From assembly GCF_001857965.1 (NCBI RefSeq), contig NZ_CP017774.1, forward strand, positions 3,410,001 through 3,474,000: a DNA stretch of 64,000 nt. Direction: 5' to 3'. Within the stretch, counting starts at the first letter, position 1. Each line of letters opens with the position of its first letter. This stretch comes from Flavobacterium commune. GTDB lineage: Bacteria > Bacteroidota > Bacteroidia > Flavobacteriales > Flavobacteriaceae. Below are positions 33,949-42,770 of this stretch, one piece after another. The translations under genes were made by a program, and so were the position numbers. Below the pieces are notes generated by a model. That model saw nothing but the letters and a program-made list of their open reading frames with translations, did no database searches and was not told the DNA's origin.

Positions 33949-35016
33949 TTAAGATTTGTAATCTTCAAAGGCTTCAAGAATCAATTCATTCTCAACAGCT
34001 TGATTGATTTTAATCTTTCCGATACCTTCAATTAATGCAAACTGAATGCTTCCGTATTCATTCTTTTTATCATGAATTAATAATTCTAAAATAGGATCGA
34101 TGTCTGCTTCTTCAAAAATAATATCTTCGTAAATAGACTTTAATACTGTTTTAATTTGGATATATTCTTCTTGAGAAATTAGTCCTTTCTTTAATGAAAT
34201 ATAACTTTCAAGTATCATTCCCACTGCAATTGCTTCACCGTGAAGCAGGGTAGTTTTAACTTCGCTCTCCAAAAAATAACCTTCAATAGCATGACCTAAA
34301 GTATGTCCGAAATTTAAAGCTTTTCTAATGTTTTTCTCAGTAGGATCCTGTTTTACAATCTCGTTTTTAATTTCTACCGATCGGTAAATTAATTGGTCAA
34401 GTGCATCAAAATCAATAGTTGAAATATCCAGAAATTCTTCCCAGTATTTTTTATCGTAAATTAAACCGTGTTTCAACATTTCGGCAAGACCGGAACGCAT
34501 TTCGTTTTGAGGAACCGTTTCTAAATATTGAGTATCTATAAGAACCATATTTGGCACATTGATAACACCAATTTGGTTTTTTAAATTTCCTAAATCAACC
34601 CCGTTTTTTCCACCTACCGAAGCATCTACCATAGAGAGTAGAGTAGTTGGGATGTGAATGAAGTCAACGCCTCTTTTGAAAGTAGAAGCTACAAAACCAC
34701 CAAGATCAGTAACCACACCGCCACCTAAATTAATAACAAGACTTTTTCTGTCTCCGCCAAGCTCAGTAAGAACTTTCCAAACTTCAACGCAGGTTTCAAT
34801 GTTTTTGTTTTCCTCACCAGCTTCAAATTCGATAATTTCAACATTCAAATCGGTTTCGATATAAGGCAATAATTTTGGTAAACAAAACTCATTGGTATTG
34901 CTATCTACAAGAATGAATATGTTAGAATATTTATTTTGGCTTAGATGAAGATTTAAAGCTTCGTATCCTTTTTCGTTAAAATAGATTGGGTAGTTATTGG
35001 CTTGAATTGTTTGCAT
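33949..35016 (-). CDS. aroB: 3-dehydroquinate synthase
   Basis: 355 residues. Second step of the shikimate pathway: DAHP to 3-dehydroquinate, NAD- and metal-dependent, cytoplasmic. Signatures: GGGVVTDLGGFVASTFKRGVDFIHIPTTLLSMVDASVGGKNGVDLGNLKNQIG and the metal-binding residues in EMLKHGL, LNFGHTLGHAIEGY and LHGEAIAVGM. Monocistronic and divergent from the proline dehydrogenase gene. Confidence 0.97.
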   Translation of the reverse strand: MQTIQANNYPIYFNEKGYEALNLHLSQNKYSNIFILVDSNTNEFCLPKLLPYIETDLNVEIIEFEAGEENKNIETCVEVWKVLTELGGDRKSLVINLGGGVVTDLGGFVASTFKRGVDFIHIPTTLLSMVDASVGGKNGVDLGNLKNQIGVINVPNMVLIDTQYLETVPQNEMRSGLAEMLKHGLIYDKKYWEEFLDISTIDFDALDQLIYRSVEIKNEIVKQDPTEKNIRKALNFGHTLGHAIEGYFLESEVKTTLLHGEAIAVGMILESYISLKKGLISQEEYIQIKTVLKSIYEDIIFEEADIDPILELLIHDKKNEYGSIQFALIEGIGKIKINQAVENELILEAFEDYKS

Positions 35017-35081
35017 CTGTATTTATTAATTTGAAATGCAAAATAAGGTAATTTCTAGTAATTAATATTCATAACTCTGGC

Positions 35082-35089
35082 TATATTTG
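35082..35089 (+). promoter_or_regulatory. TAnnTTTG -7 box for proline dehydrogenase
   Basis: TATATTTG, 18 nt before the ATG at 35108. No convincing -33 TTG is visible upstream. Confidence 0.45.
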
Positions 35090-35107
35090 TTTTAAATAGC
35101 GAAAAAA

Positions 35108-36283
35108 ATGAAAAAATTATTCGATGACACAGAAATTGCTTTTGCTTTAAAAAGTAACACCGATTTAAACACATCCTATTTGCTTTTTAAAATGATGAAT
35201 TTTAAACCATTGGTAAAAATTGGAACCAAATTTATCAATTTGGCTTTGAAATTGCATTTGCCGGTCGAAAATTTAATTCGAAAAACCATCTTTAATCAAT
35301 TTTGTGGTGGTATTAATGAAGAAGATTGTCTGAAAGTGGTGGATATTATTTTTACCAAAGGAGTTTCGACGGTTTTAGATTATGCTGTTGAAGGAAAAGC
35401 TGTAGAAACTGAGTTTGAGAATGCACTCGAAAAAACGCTAAAAATTATCGAATTTGCCAAAGAGCGTCAGGCAATTCCTTTTGCTGTGTTTAAGCCTACA
35501 AGTTTTGGACGAATTGATTTATACGAAAAAAAAGGAAAACAGGAAGTTTTGAGCTCCGAAGAACAAAAAGAATGGGCTGATGTTATAGCTCGTTTTGAGA
35601 AAGTTTGTCAAACAGCCTGTCAAAAAAATGTAGCAGTATTGATTGATGCCGAAGAAAGCTGGATGCAAACTACAGCTGACGAATTGGTTCTTGAAATGAT
35701 GCGGAAATACAATAAAGAGAAGGTAATTGTTTATAATACCGTGCAAATGTATCGCTGGGACAGGATGGATTATTTGAAAGCAATCCATCAAAAAGCCCAA
35801 TCGGAAGGTTTTTTTGTTGGAATCAAATTAGTTCGTGGTGCTTATATGGAAAAAGAAAATGAGCGTGCTGAAGAAGAAAATTATAAGTCGCCTATTTGCG
35901 CCAGCAAGCAGGAAACAGATGAAAATTACGACTTGGCATTACAATATAGTATTGCTAATTTAAATATATTTTCACTTTTTGCAGGCACACATAACGAATC
36001 CAGTTCTTATTATTTGATGCAATTGATGAAGGAAAAGAACATTGTAACTAATGATGGCCGAATTTGGTTTGGTCAATTGTACGGAATGAGCGACACGATT
36101 AGTTTCAATCTTGCTGCCAGAGGTTACAATGTTGCTAAATATGTGCCTTTTGGTCCTGTAAAAGAAGTGGTTCCTTATTTAATTCGACGTGCTCAGGAGA
36201 ATACGGCTGTTATAGGACAAACCAGTCGTGAATTAGAAATGATTATTAAAGAGCGGCAACGCAGGAAAAAATCAAATAATTAA
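35108..36283 (+). CDS. Proline dehydrogenase (monofunctional, FAD-dependent)
   Basis: 391 residues. Oxidises proline to pyrroline-5-carboxylate, passing electrons to the quinone pool. The (beta/alpha)8 PRODH core is seen in FAVFKPTSFGRIDLYEKK, VLIDAEESWMQTTADELVLEMMRKYN, VYNTVQMYRWDRMDYL, FVGIKLVRGAYMEKE and FAGTHNESSSYYLMQLM; YGMSDTISFNLAARGYNVAKYVPFGPVKEVVPYLIRRAQEN is the conserved C-terminal substrate-binding helix with the Arg pair. No P5C-dehydrogenase domain is fused, unlike proteobacterial PutA. Confidence 0.95.
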   Translation: MKKLFDDTEIAFALKSNTDLNTSYLLFKMMNFKPLVKIGTKFINLALKLHLPVENLIRKTIFNQFCGGINEEDCLKVVDIIFTKGVSTVLDYAVEGKAVETEFENALEKTLKIIEFAKERQAIPFAVFKPTSFGRIDLYEKKGKQEVLSSEEQKEWADVIARFEKVCQTACQKNVAVLIDAEESWMQTTADELVLEMMRKYNKEKVIVYNTVQMYRWDRMDYLKAIHQKAQSEGFFVGIKLVRGAYMEKENERAEEENYKSPICASKQETDENYDLALQYSIANLNIFSLFAGTHNESSSYYLMQLMKEKNIVTNDGRIWFGQLYGMSDTISFNLAARGYNVAKYVPFGPVKEVVPYLIRRAQENTAVIGQTSRELEMIIKERQRRKKSNN

Positions 36284-36319
36284 TAGCTATTTTAGAAAAA
36301 AAATTAGCAGATTGGTTTT

Positions 36320-37261
36320 TTAATTTAAAGTTAAAGCTCCTAGAATTTCTTCGGACATAAATGGTCCTCCGGGATATTTAGCAGTGTAATCCAGATTTAA
36401 CCAAATTTGGTTGCGTTCATCAATGTGGTAGTGGAGTTGTTTTCCGTAACTTTCCTTTGGAAACAGAATATTTTTGATTAAGTAGTTGGCTGTTTCCAAG
36501 TCTTTCATGCTTCCAATAAGAATTTCGGGATAAATGTGTCCCTTGGTGTGAATTAATCTTGGAGTCCCTCCAATGGCGCGAACACAGGCAGCCATTAAAA
36601 TAGAATGATCATCGCAATCACCTGATAAATACACTAAGGATTCGCTGGCGGTTGCAATATAATCACCGTCTTTAGGATCGCTCACATAATTCCAACGGCT
36701 GTTAATTTCTTTAAAAACAGCAAAACATTGAATAATGACACGATAATCAGTATATCCTTTTACATTTTTGAAATTTTTATTAATTGCCATAACGGCAAAA
36801 TTTCGAACCTTTGGATTTTGGTATTCAATGGCACTAAGAATTTCAGATTTGTTAGGAAAAGGAAGTAGTTTTGAAATAATAATATCCTGTGGATTTGGAT
36901 TGTCAGACATAGTATAAATCATCGAATCATAATCCTCATAAACACTTTCAAAACCATAGTTCCCTAACACCGTTCCGTAAAACAGCATCATGATATAAAG
37001 AATCATGCAAAAGATAATGATAGTTCTTAGAAGTCTTAAAACTAGTTGAGTGGTTATTAAAATAAAAAGAAATAATAGTATTCGATCCAGATTGAGTACC
37101 CAATTTAATTCGATTAAGTTTTGGTGTGCGATGATAAAAGCAGGGATACTAATCAAAATATTTAAAATAAAAATGATAACATCATCCCAAGGCTTCTTGA
37201 CCTGAAATCGCTGTTTTATATTTTGAAGATTAAGATTTTTAAAGTTTATCATGCCAGGCAA
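36320..37261 (-). CDS. Transglutaminase-like membrane protein
   Basis: 313 residues. Two or three membrane segments at the N-terminus (VIIFILNILISIPAFIIAH, ILLFLFILITTQLVLRLL and TIIIFCMILYIMMLFYGTVLG) are followed by a transglutaminase/protease-like core. The catalytic Cys is in YLSGDCDDHSILMAACVRAIGG and the His in IHTKGHIYPEILIG. A catalytic Asp follows in the WLNLDYTAKYPGGP region. Probably a membrane-anchored cysteine peptidase or amidase with unknown target. It is the last gene of a tight four-gene operon, 11 nt after the SsuA-like gene. A start three codons later (MINFKNLN) is possible. Confidence 0.82.
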   Translation of the reverse strand: MPGMINFKNLNLQNIKQRFQVKKPWDDVIIFILNILISIPAFIIAHQNLIELNWVLNLDRILLFLFILITTQLVLRLLRTIIIFCMILYIMMLFYGTVLGNYGFESVYEDYDSMIYTMSDNPNPQDIIISKLLPFPNKSEILSAIEYQNPKVRNFAVMAINKNFKNVKGYTDYRVIIQCFAVFKEINSRWNYVSDPKDGDYIATASESLVYLSGDCDDHSILMAACVRAIGGTPRLIHTKGHIYPEILIGSMKDLETANYLIKNILFPKESYGKQLHYHIDERNQIWLNLDYTAKYPGGPFMSEEILGALTLN

Positions 37262-37272
37262 AAAAGGAAAAA

Positions 37273-38124
37273 CTATACTGTTTTAACTATTTCATCAAAA
37301 GTACCTATTTTATTAATAATTTTAAGTTTTAATAACTGATTTTGAATATTGTTTAACATTTCTTCAGTTAATTGCTCTTGTGACCATTCTGTCAGGGAAA
37401 GCCATTCCTGAATATCAGCTGTTTTCTGATGGTATTTATTGGCTAAAACACTATCAATATCCGGTATCGACTTGAACGCAATTGTCTTTTTATTGATAAT
37501 ATCAAGAATTTTTCGAATGGTTTTCGGTTCTTTTTCCAGAATTTCATCGCGCACTGCAATTACAAAGCAAGGCCAGGGAGTAGGGCAGTCGGCAATTTTT
37601 CTAAAAATACCTTTATCAACTAAGGGCTTGGTCATAAAACGTTCCCACATAAAATAATCGGCAGTTTCATTAGTTAAAGCTTCGACAGCGCCATCAATAG
37701 TATTTACAATTTCAAATTGAAGTTTGTGTGTTTCCCAACCCTGATTATTAGCATTTACATAAGCCATTAATTGCGAACCCGAACCCAAACGTGAAATAGC
37801 AACTTTGGTATTTTTAATATCTTTTAAGGTATTATAATTGGATTTCGCAGCCACATGAATTCCCCAAATTAAGGGTGAATGAACATAAATCTGAACAATT
37901 TTAGTTGGATTTCCTGCTACAATATCTTTCACAATTCCTTCGGTAAGAATTACAGCAATATCGGTTTCTCCATCGCGAAGCATCTGACACATTTTACCGG
38001 TTCCCTCAGGAACATCTGTCCATTGCAAATCAATATTTTGACTTTCGAATTCTTTGTTTTCAATGCTTAAATGCCAAGGTAAATTAAAATGTTCCGGTAC
38101 GCCAGCTATTTTTATTGTTTTCAT
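37273..38124 (-). CDS. SsuA/NMT1-like substrate-binding protein without signal peptide
   Basis: 283 residues with the periplasmic-binding-protein type II fold of the SsuA/THI5 group: IKIAGVPEHFNLPWHLSIENKEFESQNIDLQW, GTGKMCQMLRDGETDIAVILTEGIVKDIVAGNP and DIKNTKVAISRLGSGSQLMAYVNANNQGW. It begins directly at the fold (MKTIKIAGVPEHF) with no signal or lipobox, so it should be cytoplasmic. No ABC permease or ATPase is nearby. A transport role is therefore unlikely; a cytoplasmic ligand-binding or enzymatic role is possible. Operon with the transglutaminase-like and nucleoside-phosphorylase genes. Confidence 0.8.
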   Translation of the reverse strand: MKTIKIAGVPEHFNLPWHLSIENKEFESQNIDLQWTDVPEGTGKMCQMLRDGETDIAVILTEGIVKDIVAGNPTKIVQIYVHSPLIWGIHVAAKSNYNTLKDIKNTKVAISRLGSGSQLMAYVNANNQGWETHKLQFEIVNTIDGAVEALTNETADYFMWERFMTKPLVDKGIFRKIADCPTPWPCFVIAVRDEILEKEPKTIRKILDIINKKTIAFKSIPDIDSVLANKYHQKTADIQEWLSLTEWSQEQLTEEMLNNIQNQLLKLKIINKIGTFDEIVKTV

Positions 38125-38135
38125 GTTATTTTTAA

Positions 38136-38366
38136 TTAAAAAGAGTCTAATGAAATAATGATGACGATAAAAACAAATATTCCAAGAACAAATCTTATGC
38201 CTTCTGATGAAAAACTAGTATTGTTATCTATTTTAAAATCCTCAAAAAGATAATATCCAATATCTGTTCTGTTATTTTTATGCATACAACTATTCATTAA
38301 TAGTGCCCAAATCCATAACGCTAATCCTCCTAATGCTAAAAATATCTTTTGAATCAAATGTCCCAT
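38136..38366 (-). CDS. Small two-segment membrane protein
   Basis: 76 residues with membrane segments at IFLALGGLALWIWALLMNSC and FVLGIFVFIVIIISLDSF, and a polar loop between them. No recognised family. It lies 4 nt after the nucleoside phosphorylase gene and 11 nt before the SsuA-like gene, so it is embedded in an operon, which supports its being real. Confidence 0.7.
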   Translation of the reverse strand: MGHLIQKIFLALGGLALWIWALLMNSCMHKNNRTDIGYYLFEDFKIDNNTSFSSEGIRFVLGIFVFIVIIISLDSF

Positions 38367-38370
38367 AATT

Positions 38371-39237
38371 TTATTTTGCTAATTTATCTAAAGTGTAACG
38401 GATTAAATTATCAATTGTTTGGTATGGATTTTTACTAAAAGTTCCATCGGCACGATTAGCGATAATAGCATTTAGGGAAATTGCTTTATGTCCTAAAAGA
38501 GCCGAAAGTCCGTAAATAGCTGCGGTTTCCATTTCGAGATTTGTAATTTGGATTCCATTGTAATCAAACTGATCCATTTTTCGATTCAAATTAACATCTT
38601 GAATATTCAAGCGTAAAACCCTTCCTTGTGGACCGTAAAACCCGCCAGCGGTAGCTGTAAATCCTTTATGAATTTGAGCTGAATAAAAACGATTAGCTAA
38701 AGTTTTACTTGAAGGAATTACATAAGGCTTTCCTTTTCTTAAATCCCAATTGGTCTGCTCAATAAAAGCGTTTTCAATTTCTGTATTCGAAATTTTGTCG
38801 ATACAATAAGAGCGAAGCATGTTGTCCAGACCAATGGCATACTGGCTCATCACAAAGCTATTAACAGGAATACTATCCTGAAGCGAACCTGAAGTTCCTA
38901 TTCGAATAATATTTAAAGAAGTGAGTCGGTCTTTAATTTTTCTGGTTTCAAAATCAATATTGACCAAAGCATCCAGTTCGTTTAAGACGATATCAATATT
39001 GTCAGGACCAATTCCTGTAGAAATCACGGTAATTCTTTTGCCTTTGTAGATTCCGGTTTGTGTTTTGAATTCTCTTTTTTGAATGGTAAATTCGATATTG
39101 TCAAAAAGTGCGGTGATTTTCTCCACCCGTTCCTGATCTCCCACAAAAATAATATCCTGAGCCATATGCTCGGGTTTTAAATTCAGATGATAAATGCTTC
39201 CATCCGGGTTTAGAATCAATTCTGATGCTTGTATCAT
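38371..39237 (-). CDS. Nucleoside phosphorylase (uridine/purine type, PNP/UDP family)
   Basis: 288 residues. Phosphorolysis of a nucleoside to base and ribose-1-phosphate. Phosphate-binding and active-site blocks: IIFVGDQERVEKI, VISTGIGPDNIDIVLNEL, NIIRIGTSGSLQDSIPVN and ITNLEMETAAIYGLSALLG (Glu-Met-Glu sugar site). The base-specific loop does not reveal uridine versus purine preference. First gene of a tight four-gene minus-strand operon. Confidence 0.9.
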   Translation of the reverse strand: MIQASELILNPDGSIYHLNLKPEHMAQDIIFVGDQERVEKITALFDNIEFTIQKREFKTQTGIYKGKRITVISTGIGPDNIDIVLNELDALVNIDFETRKIKDRLTSLNIIRIGTSGSLQDSIPVNSFVMSQYAIGLDNMLRSYCIDKISNTEIENAFIEQTNWDLRKGKPYVIPSSKTLANRFYSAQIHKGFTATAGGFYGPQGRVLRLNIQDVNLNRKMDQFDYNGIQITNLEMETAAIYGLSALLGHKAISLNAIIANRADGTFSKNPYQTIDNLIRYTLDKLAK

Positions 39238-39314
39238 TTTTTAATTTCCTAAGATTCTAATTAGTAAAGTGTTTTTTGCAACTCCAATTGTAAAATTCTG
39301 AAATCTACAATCAA

Positions 39315-39647
39315 TTACCCTCCAACACGCTTGGTTTTAAAACCTTTTTCCTGTAAAATTTTCATGATTTTGTCACGATAATCTCCTTGAATGATAATAG
39401 CTCCGTCTTTGAAACTTCCGCCAACACTTAATTTGGTTTTAATTTCTTTGGCAAGAATCTTAAAATCTTCGTCATCGCCTTCGTAACCTTCGATTATAGT
39501 AGTTACTTTTCCTTTTCTTTTTTCGAATTTACAAATCATAGGCTCTTTTTGAACATATAATTCATGTGATGTTTCTTTTTTTTCTTCCGGTTCGTTGCTG
39601 GGAACATGATCCGGGAATAAGTTTTTTAATTGGTCCTGTAGATCCAT
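39315..39647 (-). CDS. SUI1/YciH-type translation initiation factor
   Basis: 110 residues. The C-terminal ~75 residues are the eIF1/SUI1 fold (CKFEKRKGKVTTIIEGYEGDDEDFKILAKEIKTKLSVGGSFKDGAIIIQGDYRDKIMKILQEKGFKTKRVGG). The N-terminal part is a variable linker (LFPDHVPSNEPEEKKE). E. coli YciH restrains initiation from unusual starts; a similar accessory role is inferred. It precedes the nucleoside-phosphorylase operon by 77 nt. Confidence 0.92.
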   Translation of the reverse strand: MDLQDQLKNLFPDHVPSNEPEEKKETSHELYVQKEPMICKFEKRKGKVTTIIEGYEGDDEDFKILAKEIKTKLSVGGSFKDGAIIIQGDYRDKIMKILQEKGFKTKRVGG

Positions 39648-39695
39648 AATTTATGTTTTTTGGAACACAGATGAAACTGATTCGCTAAAGCGAAA

Positions 39696-39744
39696 ACACA
39701 GATAAAACGGATTTTTAATTGATAAAATCTGTTTTTTTCTGTGT
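39696..39744. repeat. Intergenic palindrome upstream of SUI1
   Basis: ACACAGA (39696-39702) pairs with TCTGTGT (39738-39744), and within it AAACGGATT (39705-39713) pairs with AATCTGTTT (39726-39734) apart from one wobble. Flanking text (AACACAGATGAAAC, TTCGCTAAAGCG) resembles dispersed flavobacterial spacer repeats. It may also aid termination of the IPNS-like gene. Confidence 0.55.
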
Positions 39745-39780
39745 CTTTATAAAGTAAATCGTTCTATCCGCGTCCTATTT

Positions 39781-40731
39781 TTATTTCTTAATCAATCCTA
39801 AATCTACTAATCGCTCGTACAGAAAATCCCCTGCGGTAGTATCTTCAAATTGTTTTGGATTATCGTTATCAATACAGTTTTCTAAACAATTCAAAGGCAT
39901 ATCGCTCACCGGATGCATAAAAAACGGTATGGAATAACGTGAAGTTCCCCATAATTCTCTTGGAGGATTCACCACTTGATGGATAGTCGATTTCAATCTG
40001 TTATTAGTATGACGGGATAACATATCGCCCACGTTGATTACTAATTCGTCTGGCTCTGCAATAGCGTCAATCCATTCTCCATCGTGATTTTTAACCTGAA
40101 GTCCTTTACCCTGAGCGCCCATTAAAAGTGTTATTAAATTAATATCACCATGAGCAGCTGCGCGAATAGCATTTTCAGGTTCAGAGGTAATAGGAGGGTA
40201 GTGTATGGGTCTTAAAATGGAATTTCCTTCTTTGGCGTAGTTGTCAAAATAGAATTCGTCCAGTCCTAAACGCAAAGCCAAGGCTCTCAAAACATAGATC
40301 CCTGTTTTTTCAAGCATTTGATAGGCTTGTTTTCCAATTTCATTGAATCGTGGCAATTCTTTTACGTTGATGTTTTCAGGATATTCTGAGGCGTATTTTG
40401 AATCTGCGGATACATATTGTCCAAAATGCCAAAATTCCTTTAAATCGCCTTCTTTTCGTCCTTTAGCGTGCTCTTTACCAAAAGAAACATATCCTCTTTG
40501 TCCTCCAAGCTCTGGATTTTCATAGCTTCGTTTAATCTCTAGTGGCAAACTGAAAAATTGTCTGATTTCGCTATACAGTTCTTCAACCAGTTGCTGGTCT
40601 AAAAAATGTCCTTTCAAGGCGACAAAACCAATGTCTTCAAAAGCATTTCCAATTTCGTTTACAAATTTTTGTTTGCGTAGCGGATCGTTTGATAAAAAGT
40701 CGCCTAAATCAACACTAGGGATGTTTTGCAT
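39781..40731 (-). CDS. Isopenicillin-N-synthase-like 2OG-Fe(II) oxygenase
   Basis: 316 residues from the ATG at 40731. DIOX-N domain (IPSVDLGDFLSNDP and AFEDIGFVALKGH) followed by the oxygenase core: HxD iron ligands in AAHGDINLITLLMG, the distal His in STIHQVVNPP, and the RxS 2-oxoglutarate or substrate site in RYSIPFFMHP. This group is widespread in Bacteroidota and distinct from true IPNS, as no beta-lactam genes are present. Substrate unknown. The nine residues from an upstream start at 40758 are not family-like. Confidence 0.9.
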   Translation of the reverse strand: MQNIPSVDLGDFLSNDPLRKQKFVNEIGNAFEDIGFVALKGHFLDQQLVEELYSEIRQFFSLPLEIKRSYENPELGGQRGYVSFGKEHAKGRKEGDLKEFWHFGQYVSADSKYASEYPENINVKELPRFNEIGKQAYQMLEKTGIYVLRALALRLGLDEFYFDNYAKEGNSILRPIHYPPITSEPENAIRAAAHGDINLITLLMGAQGKGLQVKNHDGEWIDAIAEPDELVINVGDMLSRHTNNRLKSTIHQVVNPPRELWGTSRYSIPFFMHPVSDMPLNCLENCIDNDNPKQFEDTTAGDFLYERLVDLGLIKK

Positions 40732-40842
40732 ATTGTATAATTTTATTTTATGTAACAATAGTAAAGAGTGTCTGAGTTCTCTTTACAAATGTATTTAATA
40801 GAATTTTAAAATGAAATGGTTCGTGAAAATTAGGGATAAAAA

Positions 40843-40870
40843 AAAACGCTTCAATTTCTTGAAGCGTTTT
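40843..40870 (-). terminator. Terminator of tRNA-Tyr
   Basis: AAAACGCTTCAA (40843-40854) pairs perfectly with TTGAAGCGTTTT (40859-40870), 12 bp with loop TTTC. On the minus strand it directly follows the tRNA and is continued by a T-run. Confidence 0.9.
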
Positions 40871-40871
40871 G

Positions 40872-40952
40872 TGGGGAGAGCAGGATTCGAACCTGCGAAG
40901 TTTTCACAGCAGATTTACAGTCTGCCCTCGTTGGCCGCTTGAGTATCTCCCC
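40872..40952 (-). tRNA. tRNA-Tyr (anticodon GTA)
   Basis: The minus strand gives a full class II cloverleaf: acceptor arms GGGGAGA and UCUCCCC, D-arm with AAGCGGCCAACGAGGGC, anticodon stem GCAGA and UCUGC with loop CUGUAAA (anticodon GUA), a long variable arm (typical of bacterial tRNA-Tyr), and T-loop GGUUCGAAUCC. The discriminator is A and CCA is not encoded. It has its own terminator 2 nt downstream. No integrase sits beside it. Confidence 0.95.
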
Positions 40953-41094
40953 GAAGCCTTTGAGTACAACAGTTGTTTGTTGTTGTTAGCGGTGCAAATA
41001 TAGGAACACTTTTCGGTTCTGCAAACTAATTTTGGACTAATTTTGCATTATTTTCTAAGGTTTTTTTTAACCTATTGGTCTTGAATAAAATAAA

Positions 41095-41115
41095 AAATCT
41101 CCACTAGGGAGATTT
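41095..41115 (-). terminator. Terminator of the DUF4369-TlpA gene
   Basis: AAATCTCC (41095-41102) pairs with GGAGATTT (41108-41115). On the minus strand the stem is followed by TTTTATTTT. Confidence 0.75.
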
Positions 41116-41140
41116 ATTATTTTTATGCTTTTAAAATGCT

Positions 41141-42319
41141 TTATTTAGTTAAAAGTTCTATGATTTTTGCTCTCAATTCAGCACCTCTTAAGTCTCTTGC
41201 GACTACTTTTCCTGAAGCATCCAGTATAAAAGTAGCAGGAATAGCGTCAACTTTATATTGAGCTGCTATTGGTTCTTGCCAGCCTTTTAAATTAGAAACC
41301 TGTGGCCAGGTCAATTTGTCTTTTGCAATAGCTTCTTTCCATTTGTTTGCATCTTCATCTAGAGATACTCCAATAATGTTAAGACCTTTTGAGTGTAGCT
41401 CTTTGTAAAGAGCTACTACATTTGGATTTTCCCTTCTGCACGGGCCGCACCATGATGCCCAAAAATCAACTATTGTAACTTTTCCAAGACTTTCTTTTAG
41501 AGAAATTACTTTTCCTTCCGGATTAGGAGCTGAAAAATCTGTTCTTCATTTAGCTGCTGGAGCTGGAGCTGCACCAGGAGTAGCTGCTGCGCTTGGACCA
41601 GCAGTAATAGCTGTAATTCTTTCTTTGATAGCTTTACCTGGTTTAGTGTTTTTTAATTCGTCTTCAAATCCGTTGTAGATGCTTTCTGCTTTTTTAATAT
41701 CTGCAGATGGATCAGCAAGCATACTTTGGATGATTAAAGCACTAATAAAAGATTTTGGGTGTGATTCAGCGTAAGTAATGTATTTAGCTTTAGAATTAGT
41801 ACCAACTTCTTCTTGAATTTTTTGGTATTGTTGCATTAAGCTGTTAATTGTAGCAGTATCTTTTGTTTGTTGAGCCTGGTTCATTTTAAGCATATTTGCT
41901 TTTTGGAAATCCATTAATTTCTTTTGAACCACTTTCATTTCTTCGTTAAATTTCACATACTCATCATTGTTGTAAGTACCTGATATTTTAGTGTTTTGAA
42001 TACTGTCTTTGTTAACTTCGATGTTGATTTCTCCAGATTCTAAGATAAAAGGAATCGGTTGGTTAGCTGCTTCTAATTGAAGTACGTGGAACGCAGGTTC
42101 AGTTACTTTTCCTTTGATTTCAAATTTTCCGTTTTCTACTTTTACAGTATCGATATTGATTAATCCTCCCATTCCGCTAGGATCTTGTGCCTGAAGAATG
42201 ATGGTTTTTCCGTTTTCAATTCCATTTGCTGTACCAGTGATAATGTACTCGTCTTTACCTACTTTGCTGCAAGAAAATAATACAGCAGAGGCAGAAAGCA
42301 ATAAAAATAATTTTTTCAT
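41141..42319 (-). pseudogene. DUF4369-TlpA thioredoxin-like lipoprotein, interrupted by in-frame TGA
   Basis: The frame from the ATG at 42319 encodes a lipoprotein signal (MKKLFLLLSASAVLFSC), a DUF4369 domain (EYIITGTANGIENGKTIILQAQ), a helical region and a P/A-rich linker. It stops at TGA (41546-41548). The same frame continues for 134 codons to TAA at 41141-41143 and encodes an intact TlpA-type redoxin: FSAPNPEGKVISLKESLGKV, FWASWCGPCRRENP and the cis-Pro in IPATFIL. Relatives are one protein, anchored in the periplasm or outer membrane and reducing disulfides. The second half has no good start of its own. Possibilities: nonsense or small in-frame indel, sequencing error, or read-through. 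Confidence 0.82.
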
Positions 42320-42347
42320 TATTAATTAGTTAAATTAGTTAAGTGTG

Positions 42348-42376
42348 CAAAAGTATTTAAATTTATAAAATGGCAA
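42348..42376 (-). promoter_or_regulatory. Promoter of the DUF4369-TlpA gene
   Basis: On the minus strand, TTG (42374-42376), 18 nt, then TACTTTTG (42348-42355): an excellent flavobacterial promoter, 28 nt upstream of the ATG at 42319. Confidence 0.75.
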
Positions 42377-42538
42377 TAATTTAATTCGCTAAATTTTTGT
42401 TATAATTGATTGCTTTCGGGCTTTTGTTGCTAATGTTTGATAAAATGAGTTAAGGAATTTTGAATTACTCAGGCCTGTTGATTTGTTTTTATCAATATGC
42501 CGACTTATTTTTGGTTTTTAAAGAAAAGAAAATAATGT

Positions 42539-42766
42539 ATGAAACCATTGAAAGAGAAGTTACTCATTAAAGATGCTACTATTAATAAGATGCAATTTGA
42601 CACGGAATGGTTTTTCAAACTAGATGACATGGCTTTTTTTCTGAAAGAAGATTTATCAGAAGTAGAATTTGTTTATTTGCCAATGTTGATTGATGGAGAA
42701 ACTGAAATAGTAAAATGTAGCTCGTTTGAAGATATAATTAGAGGAAGAAAAGAATTTGACCAATGA
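42539..42766 (+). CDS. Small protein of unknown function
   Basis: 75 residues, acidic: MKPLKEKLLIKDATINKMQFDTEW then FFKLDDMAFFLKEDLSEVEFVYLPMLIDGETEIVKCSSFEDIIRG. The pattern FKLDDMAFFLKEDLS with strands after it faintly resembles the DNA-binding BRO-N/antirepressor type, but this is weak. No signal or membrane segment. It has its own downstream terminator, supporting a real gene. Confidence 0.6.
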   Translation: MKPLKEKLLIKDATINKMQFDTEWFFKLDDMAFFLKEDLSEVEFVYLPMLIDGETEIVKCSSFEDIIRGRKEFDQ

Positions 42767-42770
42767 AAAA

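Noticed and set aside
40782..40795. Fifth TTTACAnnTGTAAA operator upstream of the IPNS-like gene
   Set aside because: TTTACAAATGTATT is only 12 of 14 and is explained by the minus-strand -7 box TACATTTG.
40872..40952. Mobile-element insertion site at tRNA-Tyr
   Set aside because: No integrase, direct repeat of the tRNA 3' end or foreign cargo is found nearby.
41546..41548. Selenocysteine reading of the TGA in the TlpA gene
   Set aside because: The position is in a linker with no Cys in relatives, no SECIS-like hairpin is evident beside it, and no Sec-machinery genes are seen in the window.
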